Shown here one piece after another: positions 22,252-33,674 of a DNA stretch of 64,000 bases. The translations under genes and the position numbers were made by a program. Under the pieces are notes generated by a model. The model was not told the origin of the DNA. It ran no database searches and was given only the letters and a program-made list of their open reading frames with translations. The DNA lies in NCBI GenBank assembly GCA_020746835.1, contig JAGPNK010000004.1:248001-312000 (forward strand), read 5' to 3'. Each line of letters starts with the position of its first letter. The stretch's first letter is position 1. The DNA is from Stachybotrys elegans (Eukaryota > Ascomycota > Sordariomycetes > Hypocreales > Stachybotryaceae).

Positions 22252-23388
22252 TTATGTCCATGAAGCGAGTGGCTGAATTCTCTCCATGATTCTCCGTGTA
22301 GCTCCCGTGCTTGGGGCCGTATAGTCAATGGTATAGAGAGAGATGGCCACGGCACCATGCTCAACCACATACGTCTCGCCCTCCAGCGTGCAATCGCCGT
22401 TGATGCAAGTGTTGACACCAGCAGCGTAGGGCTCGATGTTCTCCCAATCAAACGTTCCGGTCTCGGGGTCCAGGACGGCCTCGTTGACATGGGCGTTTCC
22501 CGTCATACGTGTCTGCACGTACTGCAGGTCCGAATGATTACCTGACAACTCGGGTATGTTGACATTGACGCCATAACCAAGAGGCAGGATTGGTCCGCCG
22601 CAGGCACTCTTGATGAAAGCATTGACAACGGTAACGCTGACCTGCGCGGCCCAGGTGGCCGGGTTAGTCTCGTTGTGAATATCCTGGTACGATATCGCGC
22701 GGTTGCTGGCGGAGAGGGCAATGGCAGGAATACTGCGATGTGTGGCAGCGTATCTGTGAAAATTAGGTCTAAAATCCACACAATGGGGGTACACGAATTA
22801 TCTACGTACGCTGCTCCTGCAGTTCCTGACAGGGTCCAGACAAAGGGCCCCAGGTTGGTTCCGTAGTTTGGACCTGTGACGACCAGATCGGGGACGCTGA
22901 AGTTGGCGAAGCGTGGCAGGACGTAATCCAGAGCAACGAAAGTACACGCCGCAGGCGTACCATTGTAATACCATATATGGCTGTCGTAGGGGTCACTGCC
23001 AACCTATACAAAACGGTAAGCATTTTTCTCACAACATGAGATGCCTGCGAGAACGGATTGGCGTACAGAGGGAGCGCCAGCGGGGATGAGGTTGTACTGC
23101 GCAGGGCCAGTTAGGTTGGCCTCGGTGGTGAAGACGGAGCGTCCTCCTTGGCCGCTCTGGGGCAGGGCGGGGGCGACAATCCAGACTGGGCGATCATGAT
23201 TAGCCATGTTCAAGGGATTGGGAGCATCACACGAGCGCACCATCATGGCCTTCGCCCTTGAGCAATCGGTAGAGCTCGCGGAGGTTGCCCGAGCCGAAGC
23301 CATCGTCGTTGTTGAGCAGGATGTTGAGTGCCTGGGATGACGAGGCCAAGCAAATGGCAGCGCCGGCGAGGATGCTTGCGAGACGCAT
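22252..23388 (-). CDS. Secreted SurE-type 5'/3'-nucleotidase / acid phosphatase
   Basis: SurE enzymes are metal-dependent phosphatases for nucleoside monophosphates. Exons 23241-23388, 23067-23185, 22810-23003 and 22252-22753 give 320 residues. A cleavable signal peptide (MRLASILAGAAICLASSSQA) precedes the strand bearing NNDDG, the family metal-binding motif. GGRSVF, the GTPAAC block and the GPNYGTN motif follow in the expected order, so the active site looks intact. The secreted form is common in filamentous fungi and probably scavenges phosphate outside the cell. The gene is convergent with the ankyrin gene; only 100 bp separate the stops. Confidence 0.92.
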
Positions 23389-24437
23389 GATGAGATTGCA
23401 CAAAGGTTGAGCGGCGCGGGACAGACGACACATACCAAGGCGACGCCTCCAGGAACACGCGCTGGAGAGTTTATTATATAGCCGACGTCCATCTGCGTCG
23501 ACCACGCGTGTGGCGCATGGCGAGTTCCACCGAAGAGAAAGCTCCTTCTGGAGTGGGTTAGAGGGTGTCATCTCCCTGCCCAGCCCTCTGGGTTGCCTCT
23601 ACGGGTAGACCGGCTCCCAGCAGCGTTGCTTGAGAGGCCAAGGCGGTCTCTTTGAGCGCCCTAGTCACTCCCATGCCCCGATACGGAAATAGATCGCGTG
23701 CCCCGGTTGGGGCCTTTTGTTAGACGTATCGAGCAGCTCATCACATCGGAGGTGGCCGTTGCAAATGCTTATCTACGGGCGTGGTCCGTATCGCGCCGAT
23801 ACAGGGAGCAGATGCACGCAGACGGGGGCTAATCTTGATGGTAAGCCTGGACGGAGTAATTCTCCTTGCTGACGTCTTCGAATGGCCGTCCCTTTTCCCC
23901 TAGGGCCAATTGGCATGCAGATCAAGAGACCAACACCCAACAGACCACACAACAAGGGTTACGTCAAGCGGGGCATGAGCTGAACAAATCAGCTCCGCTT
24001 CCACTCAACCGGAGGATTCAGACAGGCTGTGAGTGCAATAAACAAGTTCCAAATGCAGCCTACCCTATATGAGGCTATTCCGGGTCGATGCGAATCCCGG
24101 ACAACTGAGACACTTCATCTATCAAATGCAAAATATGATGAGGGCGTTTTTGGTCAGCAGTGGTCCGCATTTATATAAATGGCTCATTTTCTCACTTGTT
24201 CACACCAAAAGAATTCCAGTCCCTTACTATTTATCGCATCATGTAAGACACGGAGTTCCCAGTTACACAACACAGTTGCTACCAATCGGATGACTTGTAT
24301 ATCCGACTCATCGGACCCTCTTCTGGAATCCAATGTCGAGCCAAATCCAGCCTCGTGGAGAATCCCCATCCAAGTATCCGCAGACTGGAGAGGATGCCAG
24401 TCATATGCGCAAGCCTTCTGCCACGGACATCGAGCCC
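23389..24437. other. Intergenic, SurE promoter and PKS 3' flank
   Basis: About 1.05 kb without a supportable gene. I looked here in all frames for a continuation of the polyketide synthase (methyltransferase, thioesterase or reductase motifs) and saw none. Confidence 0.6.
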
Positions 24438-27400
24438 CTATTGTTCGTCTTTCTCTTGAAGCCTGGAAATGGACGTGGCAAGTGAGGACAGTTCCTTGGC
24501 ATCCTCACTGCTCGTTTCGTCGCCTGTCGCACTACCTGGGCCGTAAAACTTGCTCTCTAATTCCTTGAGTGAAAGATTGAGCAAGTCGGGACCAGAAATA
24601 CATATGTCGTGAGAGGTCTGAAGTTCCTCGGCCATCTCAATCGCTGCGATGGAATCGAGTCCAAGGTCTCCAAGCAGGGAGTCGCTGGGTATCTCTGAAG
24701 CCTTCAGCCCGGTGTAAACCTCGAGAGTTTGACGAACTGTATGCTGAGGGGCCACAGGTTCGAACAAACCCTTGGTGGATACCATCGGGACCTTGGCAGG
24801 CAGCGTCGAGACCCTGGCGGGTAGGCCGTTTCTGTTGGATGTAGTCATCTTGTCCTCCAATTGCTTGACTGTCATGTTGAGCAAGTCGGGCCCGTTGACA
24901 AGTATCTGGTACGACGACTGCAATTCCTCTGCCATCTCAATTGCTGCAATCGAGTCGAGCCCGAGGTCTCCCAAGACCGCGTCCTCCATCATCTCATCAG
25001 ATGCCAGTCCGGTATACACTGCAAGTGTTTGGCGAACTGCATCGCCCCAGATGGGCTGCGGGCTCTTCAGCTCCAACACGGGCGCTGGTATAACGGAAGG
25101 CTGTTGAGGTGGCAGCTGTCGTGCACCCTCGCTCGGGCTCTTGCTGCTTGGGTCCAACAGTCGCTCAAGCTTCGTTATCTCGATTTTGGAAAAGCGACAT
25201 CCCGCAAGCGAGGCTGCGAAGGAACCATCCGGCGCATAGGCAAACACATCGCCAAGGGCATGGCTTGAGTCTGGTGCAGTGTACGAGGCATATACCTTCC
25301 AGGATTGGGACGCGGATAAGTCAACACCTTGGGCAACCGTACTGTTGTCAATACCGCTGCACACCATGACTTCCTTCTCGCCCACCATTTCGCTGGAGTT
25401 AATCAACAGTCCGACGACTTGAATAAAACTATCCAGGGTCACTGCGTCGGAAGTGCGGAGGGCGGTACTTTCTTGAGCGCCAGAATCACCATTGGGACTC
25501 ATGATATTGGCCATCGCTTTTGTGCCGCTGATGGTTATATCGGAGACACCTCGAAGTATAGGCGCATATGTGACGACCCTCGAGAAAAGATTGTAAAGGC
25601 GCCTTGATTTGATCTTCTCTGCATCGGCGTCGTTGGCGAGGGATCCAGCAAAGTTGGCAAAAAGACGAGCCGTGGTGTCTGTTTTTGTCTTGGCCGATAG
25701 AGTCACGCAGCCCTTGGCATGCAATACTTCCTTCGTGTCCCGACTCATGACTTGGAACTTCCACGTCTCCGCACCCGCCTCCTGTACAAGCACCTCGACG
25801 ACCTTGGCGCTTAGGCCCAGGGGAACCTGGATCGCGAGATCGCGAAATTCAAGGGGAGTGCTCTTTGGATTCTTCGCCGAGATATCTAGAGCCATGGCAA
25901 CACACTCGAGATATAACGATGCGGGACAGAGCGGACGATCGCGAACCGCATGAGCGGCAACAATCTGCTGCCATCGGACGCCGCTGGTCAACACACGAAA
26001 TCGTTGCGTCGTGTCGGCCGGCTTGAGATTTGGAAGCAATTCAATCATTCTCGCTGTCCCGACTACGCCCTTGGTTTGTTGATTGCTCGACGTACCGAGA
26101 CTCAACTGGGACTGCAGAACAGCTGCACGGTCAACGTGCTCGAGCCAGCCGGTTGTGCGGTCGAACTGATACGGAGGAAGCCAAGCATATTCTATGCCGC
26201 AGTCTTCTTCCGCAAATCGCCAGTGAGTAACATCAACACACGCCTCCCAAAGTGTGCAGGCAGTACGCGTAATGAGATTGAAACCCGTCACTTCATCCGT
26301 TGATGAAATGGAAACAAAGGTGTGGCTCTCTGCCCTTGCTACCGCTCTTTTCATCATGGACATGATTGGCGTATTCATGCCCGCCTCGAGGAAGACACAA
26401 GGGCCGAGCTTCTGCTCCAAGCGTCTCCCGGCGTTAACCAAGAATACTGGATTGCGCGCATGATGGGATAGGCTATAGGGCGCCGTTGGATCCGTTGACG
26501 TCTCAGTGCATAGCTCGATAGGGATAGTAGGCTTCTTCCACTCGGTAGAGGCCGTAACCTTGTCGAGCTGGTTAAGAATAGGGTCCACGAGACGAGAGTG
26601 GAAAGCATGGCTGGTATCGATTCGCAACGATCTGATCGGTGGCGACTGGGACGAAAGCCGAGTTTCGAGCTCGGCCATGGCATTCTTGTCTCCGCTGACG
26701 ACCTGACTCGTATCCGAGTTGTAACACGCTATATCGAGGTCCAAACCTGCAATCCTGTCCCTTACGGTGTCGACACTGGCGAAAACAGCGAGCATACAAC
26801 CCTTTTCTTGGCCCCATTTACTCTTCATCAGATCAGCGCGAGCCGCCACAAGCTTGAGACAGTCTCGAATGGAGACCTTTCCGCTGACAGCTAGTGCTGT
26901 TAGCTCACCAAGGCTATGGCCGATAACAGCATCAACTTTCAGACCGGCTTTTATCCATGTTGTAGCCATGGCATACTGCACAGCCACAAAGCCAGCCTGC
27001 AGAACAACGATATCCTGTATGCTGGCCGTCACAAACACGGCAGGGAAAATAGAGGGATAACCAAGCTCTCGCAGGATAGAATCGCAGCTATCCAAAGCAG
27101 CCCTGAAGCTAGAGGACTGCTCATACAGATTCCTGTCCAGGTCGATTGTTTGCTTGCTTTGGCCACCGAATGTGAGGACCACCGACCTTGAAGTGCCGTG
27201 TCTGAATCTTGGCTTCGTACCGTCGCCATTCTCCAGAGATGAAATGAGGCCCTCGACGTCACTGGCTTCAAACACAACAAAATCCTTGTGACGTTGTCGT
27301 CTTTCGCTCAACGTGCGAGCAACGCTCGCGAGGGAAAGTTGTGGTCTCTTCTTCATATAATCCACCAGAGAATTTCGAATCCTCTCGAGACTCGTCGTAG

Positions 27401-30021
27401 ACTTTGCGCTTAAGATGAAGGGCCATTTCGACCCGGCAACATTTGGAGCGTCTTGCAAAGGGTCCGCCTTCTTCGGAGCCTCGCAGCAGAGAATTGCAGC
27501 GTTCGAGCCTGCAGCACCGTACGAGTTGACAAGGGCGGCCCGAAAAGGTACGTTCCAGTCTGTAAGCTCCGTGGATATGGCCATTCGGTCCGGCGAGAGA
27601 GATGGTATCTTTGGATTCAGGACCTTGTGACTCGCTTGAGGGGGGATGGCGCCGTGTGTGAGCATGCATATGACCTTCAGGAGACCCGCAACGCCTGCAG
27701 CAGTCTCGCAGTGCCCTATACTCCCCTTTATGGAACCAATCTGGAGCAAATGCTGCCTGCTGCTATTCCCAAAAACGTTGCGAAGGCTGCGCACCTCCAA
27801 AGGGTCGCCCACTTGTGTCCCAGTTCCATGTGCCTCCACATAGGTGACCTGCTCAGGTTGGATAGCCGCCTGTTGTAGCAGCGACTTGTATAACTTTATC
27901 TGGGCATCGGAAGAAGGGCTGGTGATGCTTTCCGAGAGACCACCTTGATTTGTTGCCGCACCAACAATGACACCCATGATGCTGTCACCATCAAGCTGAG
28001 CCTGCTTCAACGACTTGAGCACGACAAGCCCAAGGCCATCTGACCGACAATAGCCATCTCCTGATTTATCGAAAGGCTTGCATTGTCCTGTTGGGCTTAA
28101 GAAACCAGCTCTTCCAAGGTCGAGAAAATTGTTGATGCCAGTGATAAGGTTCACGCCGCCACTGAGAGCAAGTGAACACTCGCCAGACTGTATAGCTCTG
28201 ACAGCTCTGTTGATGGCAACAAGCGAGGCGGAGCAAGCTGTATCGATAACCTCGGCAGGGCCCGTCCATCCGAAGTAGTAGCTAAGCCTTCCACAGAGAA
28301 ATGCGCGGATTGTCCCGGGCGCTGTGTAAGCTGCCGGTGGATGCGCACTGGTATTTTCCAGATACTCGATAAAGCTGGCACCGATAAAGCATCCCACAGG
28401 ATCGCCACGCGACCACACATGGGTACGAGTGTAGCCACAGCTTTCCATGGCCTCGTAAGCCGCTTCGAGTAGCATGCGCTGCTGGGGATCCATATTGACC
28501 ATTTCACGGGCATTGATTCCAAAAAATGCATTGTCAAACTGGTCGATACCGTCGATAAAGTTGCCATAATAGCGGCGAGCCTTGGTAGAATCACTGCTTT
28601 GAGAAACTCTGTAGCTGTCGTAGAGGTTGAAGCGATCCAATCTCAACGGCTCGTGTCTGTCCTCGCCCTTGCATAAGAGCTCCCACATCTCGTCCAAGTT
28701 TCTTGCACCAGGTAGACGGGCAGATGCTCCAATAATCGCCACTGCATTCTCTGGGTACGAGAACTCCTGGATTGGATTTTCAAGTGCCTATTCTCATCAG
28801 TGCCTGTCCCTCGGGTTGATAAAGTCACCAACCTTGTACAGTGTTTCCGTTGCCCCAAGTGGAATAATCAATTTGCTTGCCAATGTCTTGGTCATGCGTA
28901 GTCCTTTGTCGAAGAATGTGTCAATGGATATGACATCCGTCAACCCAAAATTGATAGCCGTCGGTGCATCAACGCCGGATTTCTTGAGATATGTAGCGGT
29001 TTCCACCAACACGGTGTGCCATTGGCTTTTGGAAGCGAGAATTGCGGTAATTAATTCGGCTGTTAGTGGCTCATTTGTCAATCTCTGACCGCTGATGTTG
29101 GACCGAACTGGCACCTGAAGCTCAGTGGCATCGGGGAGTTGTAGGCTGGGTGTTTCATGGCAAAGCTTGCATAAAGACGCAGCGAGCTCACTGTTTTCTG
29201 GACTGTGCAGCCTTCCGCGAACGTCGATGATGAGTGCCTGTAGTTGCTCCTCGTTTCGGACGTATGTCAAGAGTTCTTCTATGAGGCCACTGGGCCCAGA
29301 GACACTGACAGATAGTGGCCCTGTAACGGCGGAAACGTATGTCCCTGGGAAGCACTGGGTAATGTCCTCGGCTTGACCTTCGTATTGTAGACGGATGGCA
29401 ATGGTCGTGGGAGAAGCACCCCGACCCTCGTCGGCGGCTTCACCATAGGCAGCCACTGCAATCAATACGCGGAGAGCGGTAGCGGCATGCTGGACGACGG
29501 CGGTCTCATCTGTCGCACAGGAAATAGCCATAGCAGTCTACAAGAACATTAGTAAAACTCCCACATAGGTCCTCAGGTGCATGCCATACCGCTAGTCCGC
29601 CGCAGAAGCCTTGCAAGCCACCCTTTCCGACATTGGCGAGGAAGTCACGGTGTGTGAGACCACAAAACTCAAGATATCTCAAATATTGGCCGACCTGGAT
29701 GATGACCAGCAAAGGAAGAGCCGAAATACCAGATCTCGCTCCCGCCAACGGTCCACAACTTCCCTTGGCGGCCCATTCGTGCAGCCCGTCTAGGGAGTTG
29801 AGGCCTTGTAGGGATCCGACATCTTTGTGTGATGAAATCAAGGTGGACAGAAGGCCACCGTCTTTGAGATTGGAGATTTCGCGCAGGAGTAGCTGGCCAT
29901 GCGCATTGTGGCTCAAAAAAGAATGCAGCCCTCTCAAGTACTCTTCGTCTGGAGCGGCGGCCTGTGCACAGAAAAAGGCAACGCATGCAGGATCTGCGGC
30001 GCTTTCCTTCAAAGTAGACAT
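24438..30021 (-). CDS. Non-reducing polyketide synthase, SAT-KS-AT-PT-ACP-ACP, no release domain
   Basis: Iterative NR-PKS making an aromatic polyketide. Exons 29590-30021, 28833-29537 and 24438-28787 give 1828 residues. Domains and residues: SAT with Cys140 in GFCGG; KS with Cys564 (DTACSAS), His699 (EAHGTGT) and His738 (IGHCE); malonyl-AT with Ser1004 (GHSLGE) and His in SHAFHS; product template with His1325 (AAHAVRDRPLCP) and Asp1498 (TLDSF); two ACPs with phosphopantetheine serines 1658 and 1758, each in LGDLGLDSIAAIEMAEEL. The chain then stops after a short acidic tail, with no thioesterase, reductase or C-methyltransferase. The second intron (45 nt, GTTGGT donor) is weaker than the others. 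The first in-frame ATG is 30021. It is divergent from a glycosyltransferase gene. Confidence 0.94.
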
Positions 30022-30667
30022 TATTTCGAAGTTGTGGTTAGCTGCCAAGGCGTCTTGTTAAAGTGTGGCTCTAGGTATTGTTGAGCCTGGACGAGAAATA
30101 TGTTGAATAATGGTGATGCGGTCCAAGAGGTCTCAATGCTGCCTAAGATCATAAAAGAGCATGTTTCGTATCTGATGTAAATTAACTCGTCACTGCTGAA
30201 ATAGGAACAGCCTACAAATCCTACTGCTGGTAACCATCGAGGTTGAAAATGGGTTGGCCCGTGGTTGGGTGCATGCTAGAGATAAGAAACCCTCCGGAAC
30301 ATGGTCCTCCAACCCGCCGGATCCCATGCGAGTGAATTTCCAACCAGCCGGGGCAGGGAAGATTACGCACATGTTTCACGTTCCAGGCCTCAAAACCGTC
30401 CGGGAGTGGGGTTAAGTCTCACTATCAGAGAAACAAGAATTATTTTTTGCATCCGGGCCGTTGTGACATAGAATTTGTGCTACATCTGAGCTTGGTTGTG
30501 CAAAGTAGCCACTGAAAATATCTCTAAACCCGCAGCCATTGCCTTTACTTTTGGTATTTGGACAAGCGGTAACCTGAGACTCTACTTATCGCCTCTTTTC
30601 ACGCGAAGACGTCGTGTCGGTTGTGTTCCTGTTGGAAGCTCGTGCTCGTGAAATACCAGTTATCGAA
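30022..30667. promoter_or_regulatory. Bidirectional promoter, PKS and glycosyltransferase
   Basis: This 646-bp gap contains CCGCCGGATCCCATGC near 30315, resembling the CCGCCGG elements at 41.8 and 52.2 kb, plus a nearby CCTCCGGA and an AGATAAG at 30280-30286. No coding exon is convincing, although an upstream first exon for the glycosyltransferase cannot be excluded. Confidence 0.4.
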
Positions 30668-32120
30668 ATGGCGTTGGCTCTAGCGGCGCTTTGGTAATTC
30701 TCCTACTTTTTGGTGGCGGACACGTGTAAAGAAGAGAGTGGCTGACCATGATAGGGCGTGGAATGTATCCGACAAAGCGTTAATATCATATTACGCTAGG
30801 AAGTATCGAACCACTCCTTTGCCCGAGAAATCTTCCTATAACTCAAGCGACGTGAGTATCATCGCTCCAACAATCAACACCGAGTCTACCTTTACGGAAT
30901 GCATGAGGCTCTGGCTGGAGTCGGACCCTCTCGAGATCATTATCGTGACAGTGAAAAGAGACGAGGCCAGAGTTAGAAAGTTGCTGCAGCCACTCGAGGA
31001 GTATACCGACAAAATCGTTCTTCTTCTGGCACCTTTCGCCAACAAGCGTCAGCAGCTCATGGTCGGCGTGGACGCGGCCAAGGGTAAGATACTGGCCCTG
31101 GTGGATGACGATGTGTATTGGAGAGAGAAGGGCGTTATGCCATATCTTTTAGCTCCGTTTGAGAATGGCAAGGTCGGGGCTGTAGCAGGCATTCAGAGGT
31201 TGGTGGACATGATTCAACTCAACTGCCTGTTCTAGTGATTCCTAATGAACTTTACCTAGTGCCGAGATCCCGGTTGAACGTCAAGATCCGCGAGTCATCA
31301 CACCATGGGAGGCCACCGCCACATACGACTTATTCCTGTGGAAAGGCTCACGAGAGGTGCATTTTGCAGCAGACGGTGGCTGCTGGTGCCTGTCGGCCCG
31401 AACTTTGCTTATCAGGGCGAGCATTCTACAAGATCCAGACTTTGCTCGAGCATACACGCAAGAGCTCATTGGCCGAAGAATTGTCAATACTGCCGACGAT
31501 GTAGTTCTGACTGAATGGGTGTTTGACCGTGGATGGGAGGTGTCGATTCAAAATACCCCGGAAGCCGAAGTCACTACCAACATCCCGCAAGACCACAAGC
31601 TTTTGTGGCAGATTCTTCGATGGGATAGAGGAAACTTCCGTTCGTTCCTCGGGTTTTTATTTGTGAACCCGGGGCTCAGCAAGATGATGAAGTAAGTCAT
31701 GATACATGATAGTCTTGTGCGTCTCACTCACCTTCTGTCGCAGGCGTCACCCCTACACAACCTGGAAAATGATAGAACGTCTGGCCCGTCCCATCTGGGC
31801 CGTGGTCTCCTTGTTCTTTTGGTTCAAGACTCTCTACACAATGCCCTGGATTGCGTACGTGGATTCCTCAAACGCTTTTGTGTACCAACTAACGACGGAG
31901 TCTCAGATATGCTTACGTAGCTTGGATTGTCTGCGGATGGGGTGGCTTGGTTTGGAGTTACTCGTCGTTTCTGAGGAAATACCCGTACTGTGCCAAGCAC
32001 ATCTGGGCCTTTATCATTCACGAGTACATGGGTTTTGTTGTAGACATTTACGTCTACCTTACAATGAAGAATGACAACTGGCTGACTAGAGTCGCGGACG
32101 TCCAGAACATAAAGGCTTAG
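30668..32120 (+). CDS. Membrane glycosyltransferase family 2 (Cps1/hyaluronan-synthase-like), N-terminus disturbed
   Basis: Processive polysaccharide synthase-like enzyme using a nucleotide sugar at the cytosolic face of a membrane. Secure exons are about 30738-31198, 31260-31691, 31744-31854 and 31907-32120. GT2 motifs are visible: VSIIAPTIN, ALVDDDVYW (first aspartates), AADGGCW, TADDVVLTEW and LRWDRGNFRS (Q/RxxRW class). Two C-terminal hydrophobic segments follow (AVVSLFFWFKTLY and AYVAWIVCGWGGLVW). The start is unresolved: ATG 30668 opens a hydrophobic peptide (MALALAALW) that runs into a stop, and the frame shifts twice before meeting the secure frame. No splice choice repairs this well. 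Either two single-base losses in T-rich runs, or an unseen upstream exon. Whether it acts with the PKS is unknown. Confidence 0.82.
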
Positions 32121-32133
32121 TGGGTTCTGATAT

Positions 32134-32349
32134 AATGTGGGATTTCCCGTTCGTATGCCCCAATGGGATACAGACCAGTGACTTCGAGGAGGCCCCCTCT
32201 AATAATAAAGACAATATCAGATCAATAGATAACAATTGGTTAGAAAATACACTCAATTGAGAAAAGGTTAACGCTTGTGGCTGTAGCGGATATCAAAGTT
32301 TTCTAGCCACCTATCACAATTGCCTAGAAGATGCCGCCGTGGCGTCGGG
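32134..32349 (+). repeat. Dispersed repeat, copy A
   Basis: This roughly 215-bp segment matches 61542-61765 in the same orientation. Shared blocks include TATGCCCCAATGG, ATACAGACCAGT, ACTTCGAGGAGG and GATGCCGCCGTGGCGTC. It starts 13 bp after the glycosyltransferase stop. This copy is the more GC-rich of the two. No terminal inverted repeats or coding capacity were seen, so the element class is unknown. Confidence 0.75.
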
Positions 32350-33587
32350 CGCCTGAACATACGGGAAGGCTTCTGCAATGTGGCTTCGGCGAGTGATGCA
32401 GTCGGGCGATGAGGCTTTGGGCCCCAGATAAGTAGATTCGCCATGGTTATCACGAATGTCCCTTAGTAATCATATCCTTCTGAGGGAGCTGAGGGAATTT
32501 ACACGGGAAAATAACGTTTTAGACCGCGCTTACTGTTGCCTCCATCGCATCCCTTTCTGTAAGCCTGGGGTCATCAACCACGTTGTCCGCTCCTAAAGGG
32601 CAGCCTGATCTTTATGCGGGGATGGTTAGTAGACATAACCGAGTGAGGTATCATTACCATCATGTGATGATGATATCCACAATGCATGTCACCATTCATA
32701 TCTGAAGCTGACGTGAGAAATGCAATAAATCCACAAGCGTTGCCAAGTGCCATAGGCGTCATGGTAGTTGCTAACCTGGGGAGGGTCTGACCTTTTCTGG
32801 CCTGTCCAGGGTACGTGGAGATCTGCTTATTCCAGGGGTTCATAGGATAGATGGTCTAAGAGCATGGGGTGATAAGAGATCATCCAAATTCAGCAAGTCA
32901 TGTATACCAGGTTCCATAAGTGGCAACTCATGGCAAACCAAGTGTCATTATCATACTATTCCCCTTCTAGATGTTGATGACACTAGTCCGCCTGACAGGC
33001 GTAGCCCCTAGTTAAGAAGCCCTCTGTACTCATCTGCTGTTATTGGTGCGCATGATAACACCATACTCAAGCTCATTGCCACACCAGACAGATCTGGAAG
33101 GAAATGGTCATTGGTATTTACCAATCACGTCGTAACTGAGTCTCCTGTGCTTGTCTGCCATCATATCAGCAATGGAGTTTTCACGACCTAACATGTAATG
33201 AAGCTGCTCTTGCACCGATACTCTTTGTATTTCGGTCCAGTCGTGCTCTTAGATGGTCCATGGTATGTGCAGGGCTAAGTTGAAGTTGATTGCGATGAGA
33301 TTGAATCCGATAGTGGCTAGAGCTTACTGCGTTCTCAGCCCAAAAGAGATAATGCAACCTGGTTATCCCGGATTCCAATTTGAGTAACTAAACATCAGTT
33401 CACCGACAGTATTGAGTAAGAATAGGCAACTGTTGTTTCCGTCTTTCATTAACCGACATTGGACAGCGACTTTCGAACCCTGGAAAGATATAAGCTTACC
33501 GCGTTGGTGTCAGGCTTAGTATGGATACATGTTGCCTGTCTGACCTCAACCCATGTGTTTCTTAGCTCAGGCCTTTACGAGGCTTGA
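32350..33587. other. Intergenic, 1.2 kb
   Basis: No gene supported. The sequence is rich in TG/CA steps and several short direct repeats of TGATGATG type near 32660. It may contain further degraded repeat sequence, but I could not match it elsewhere in the window. Confidence 0.4.
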
Positions 33588-33674
33588 ATGTCCAATACGA
33601 CTATAAATGCCAATGTGATGCATGCATCGAGTTCCAGCCTAACTGCCTCATCGACCATCTACATTCTTGTCAAT

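Noticed and set aside
23389..24437. Search for a thioesterase, reductase or methyltransferase continuation of the PKS
   Set aside because: No GxSxG, Rossmann or SAM motif is seen in any frame downstream of the stop.
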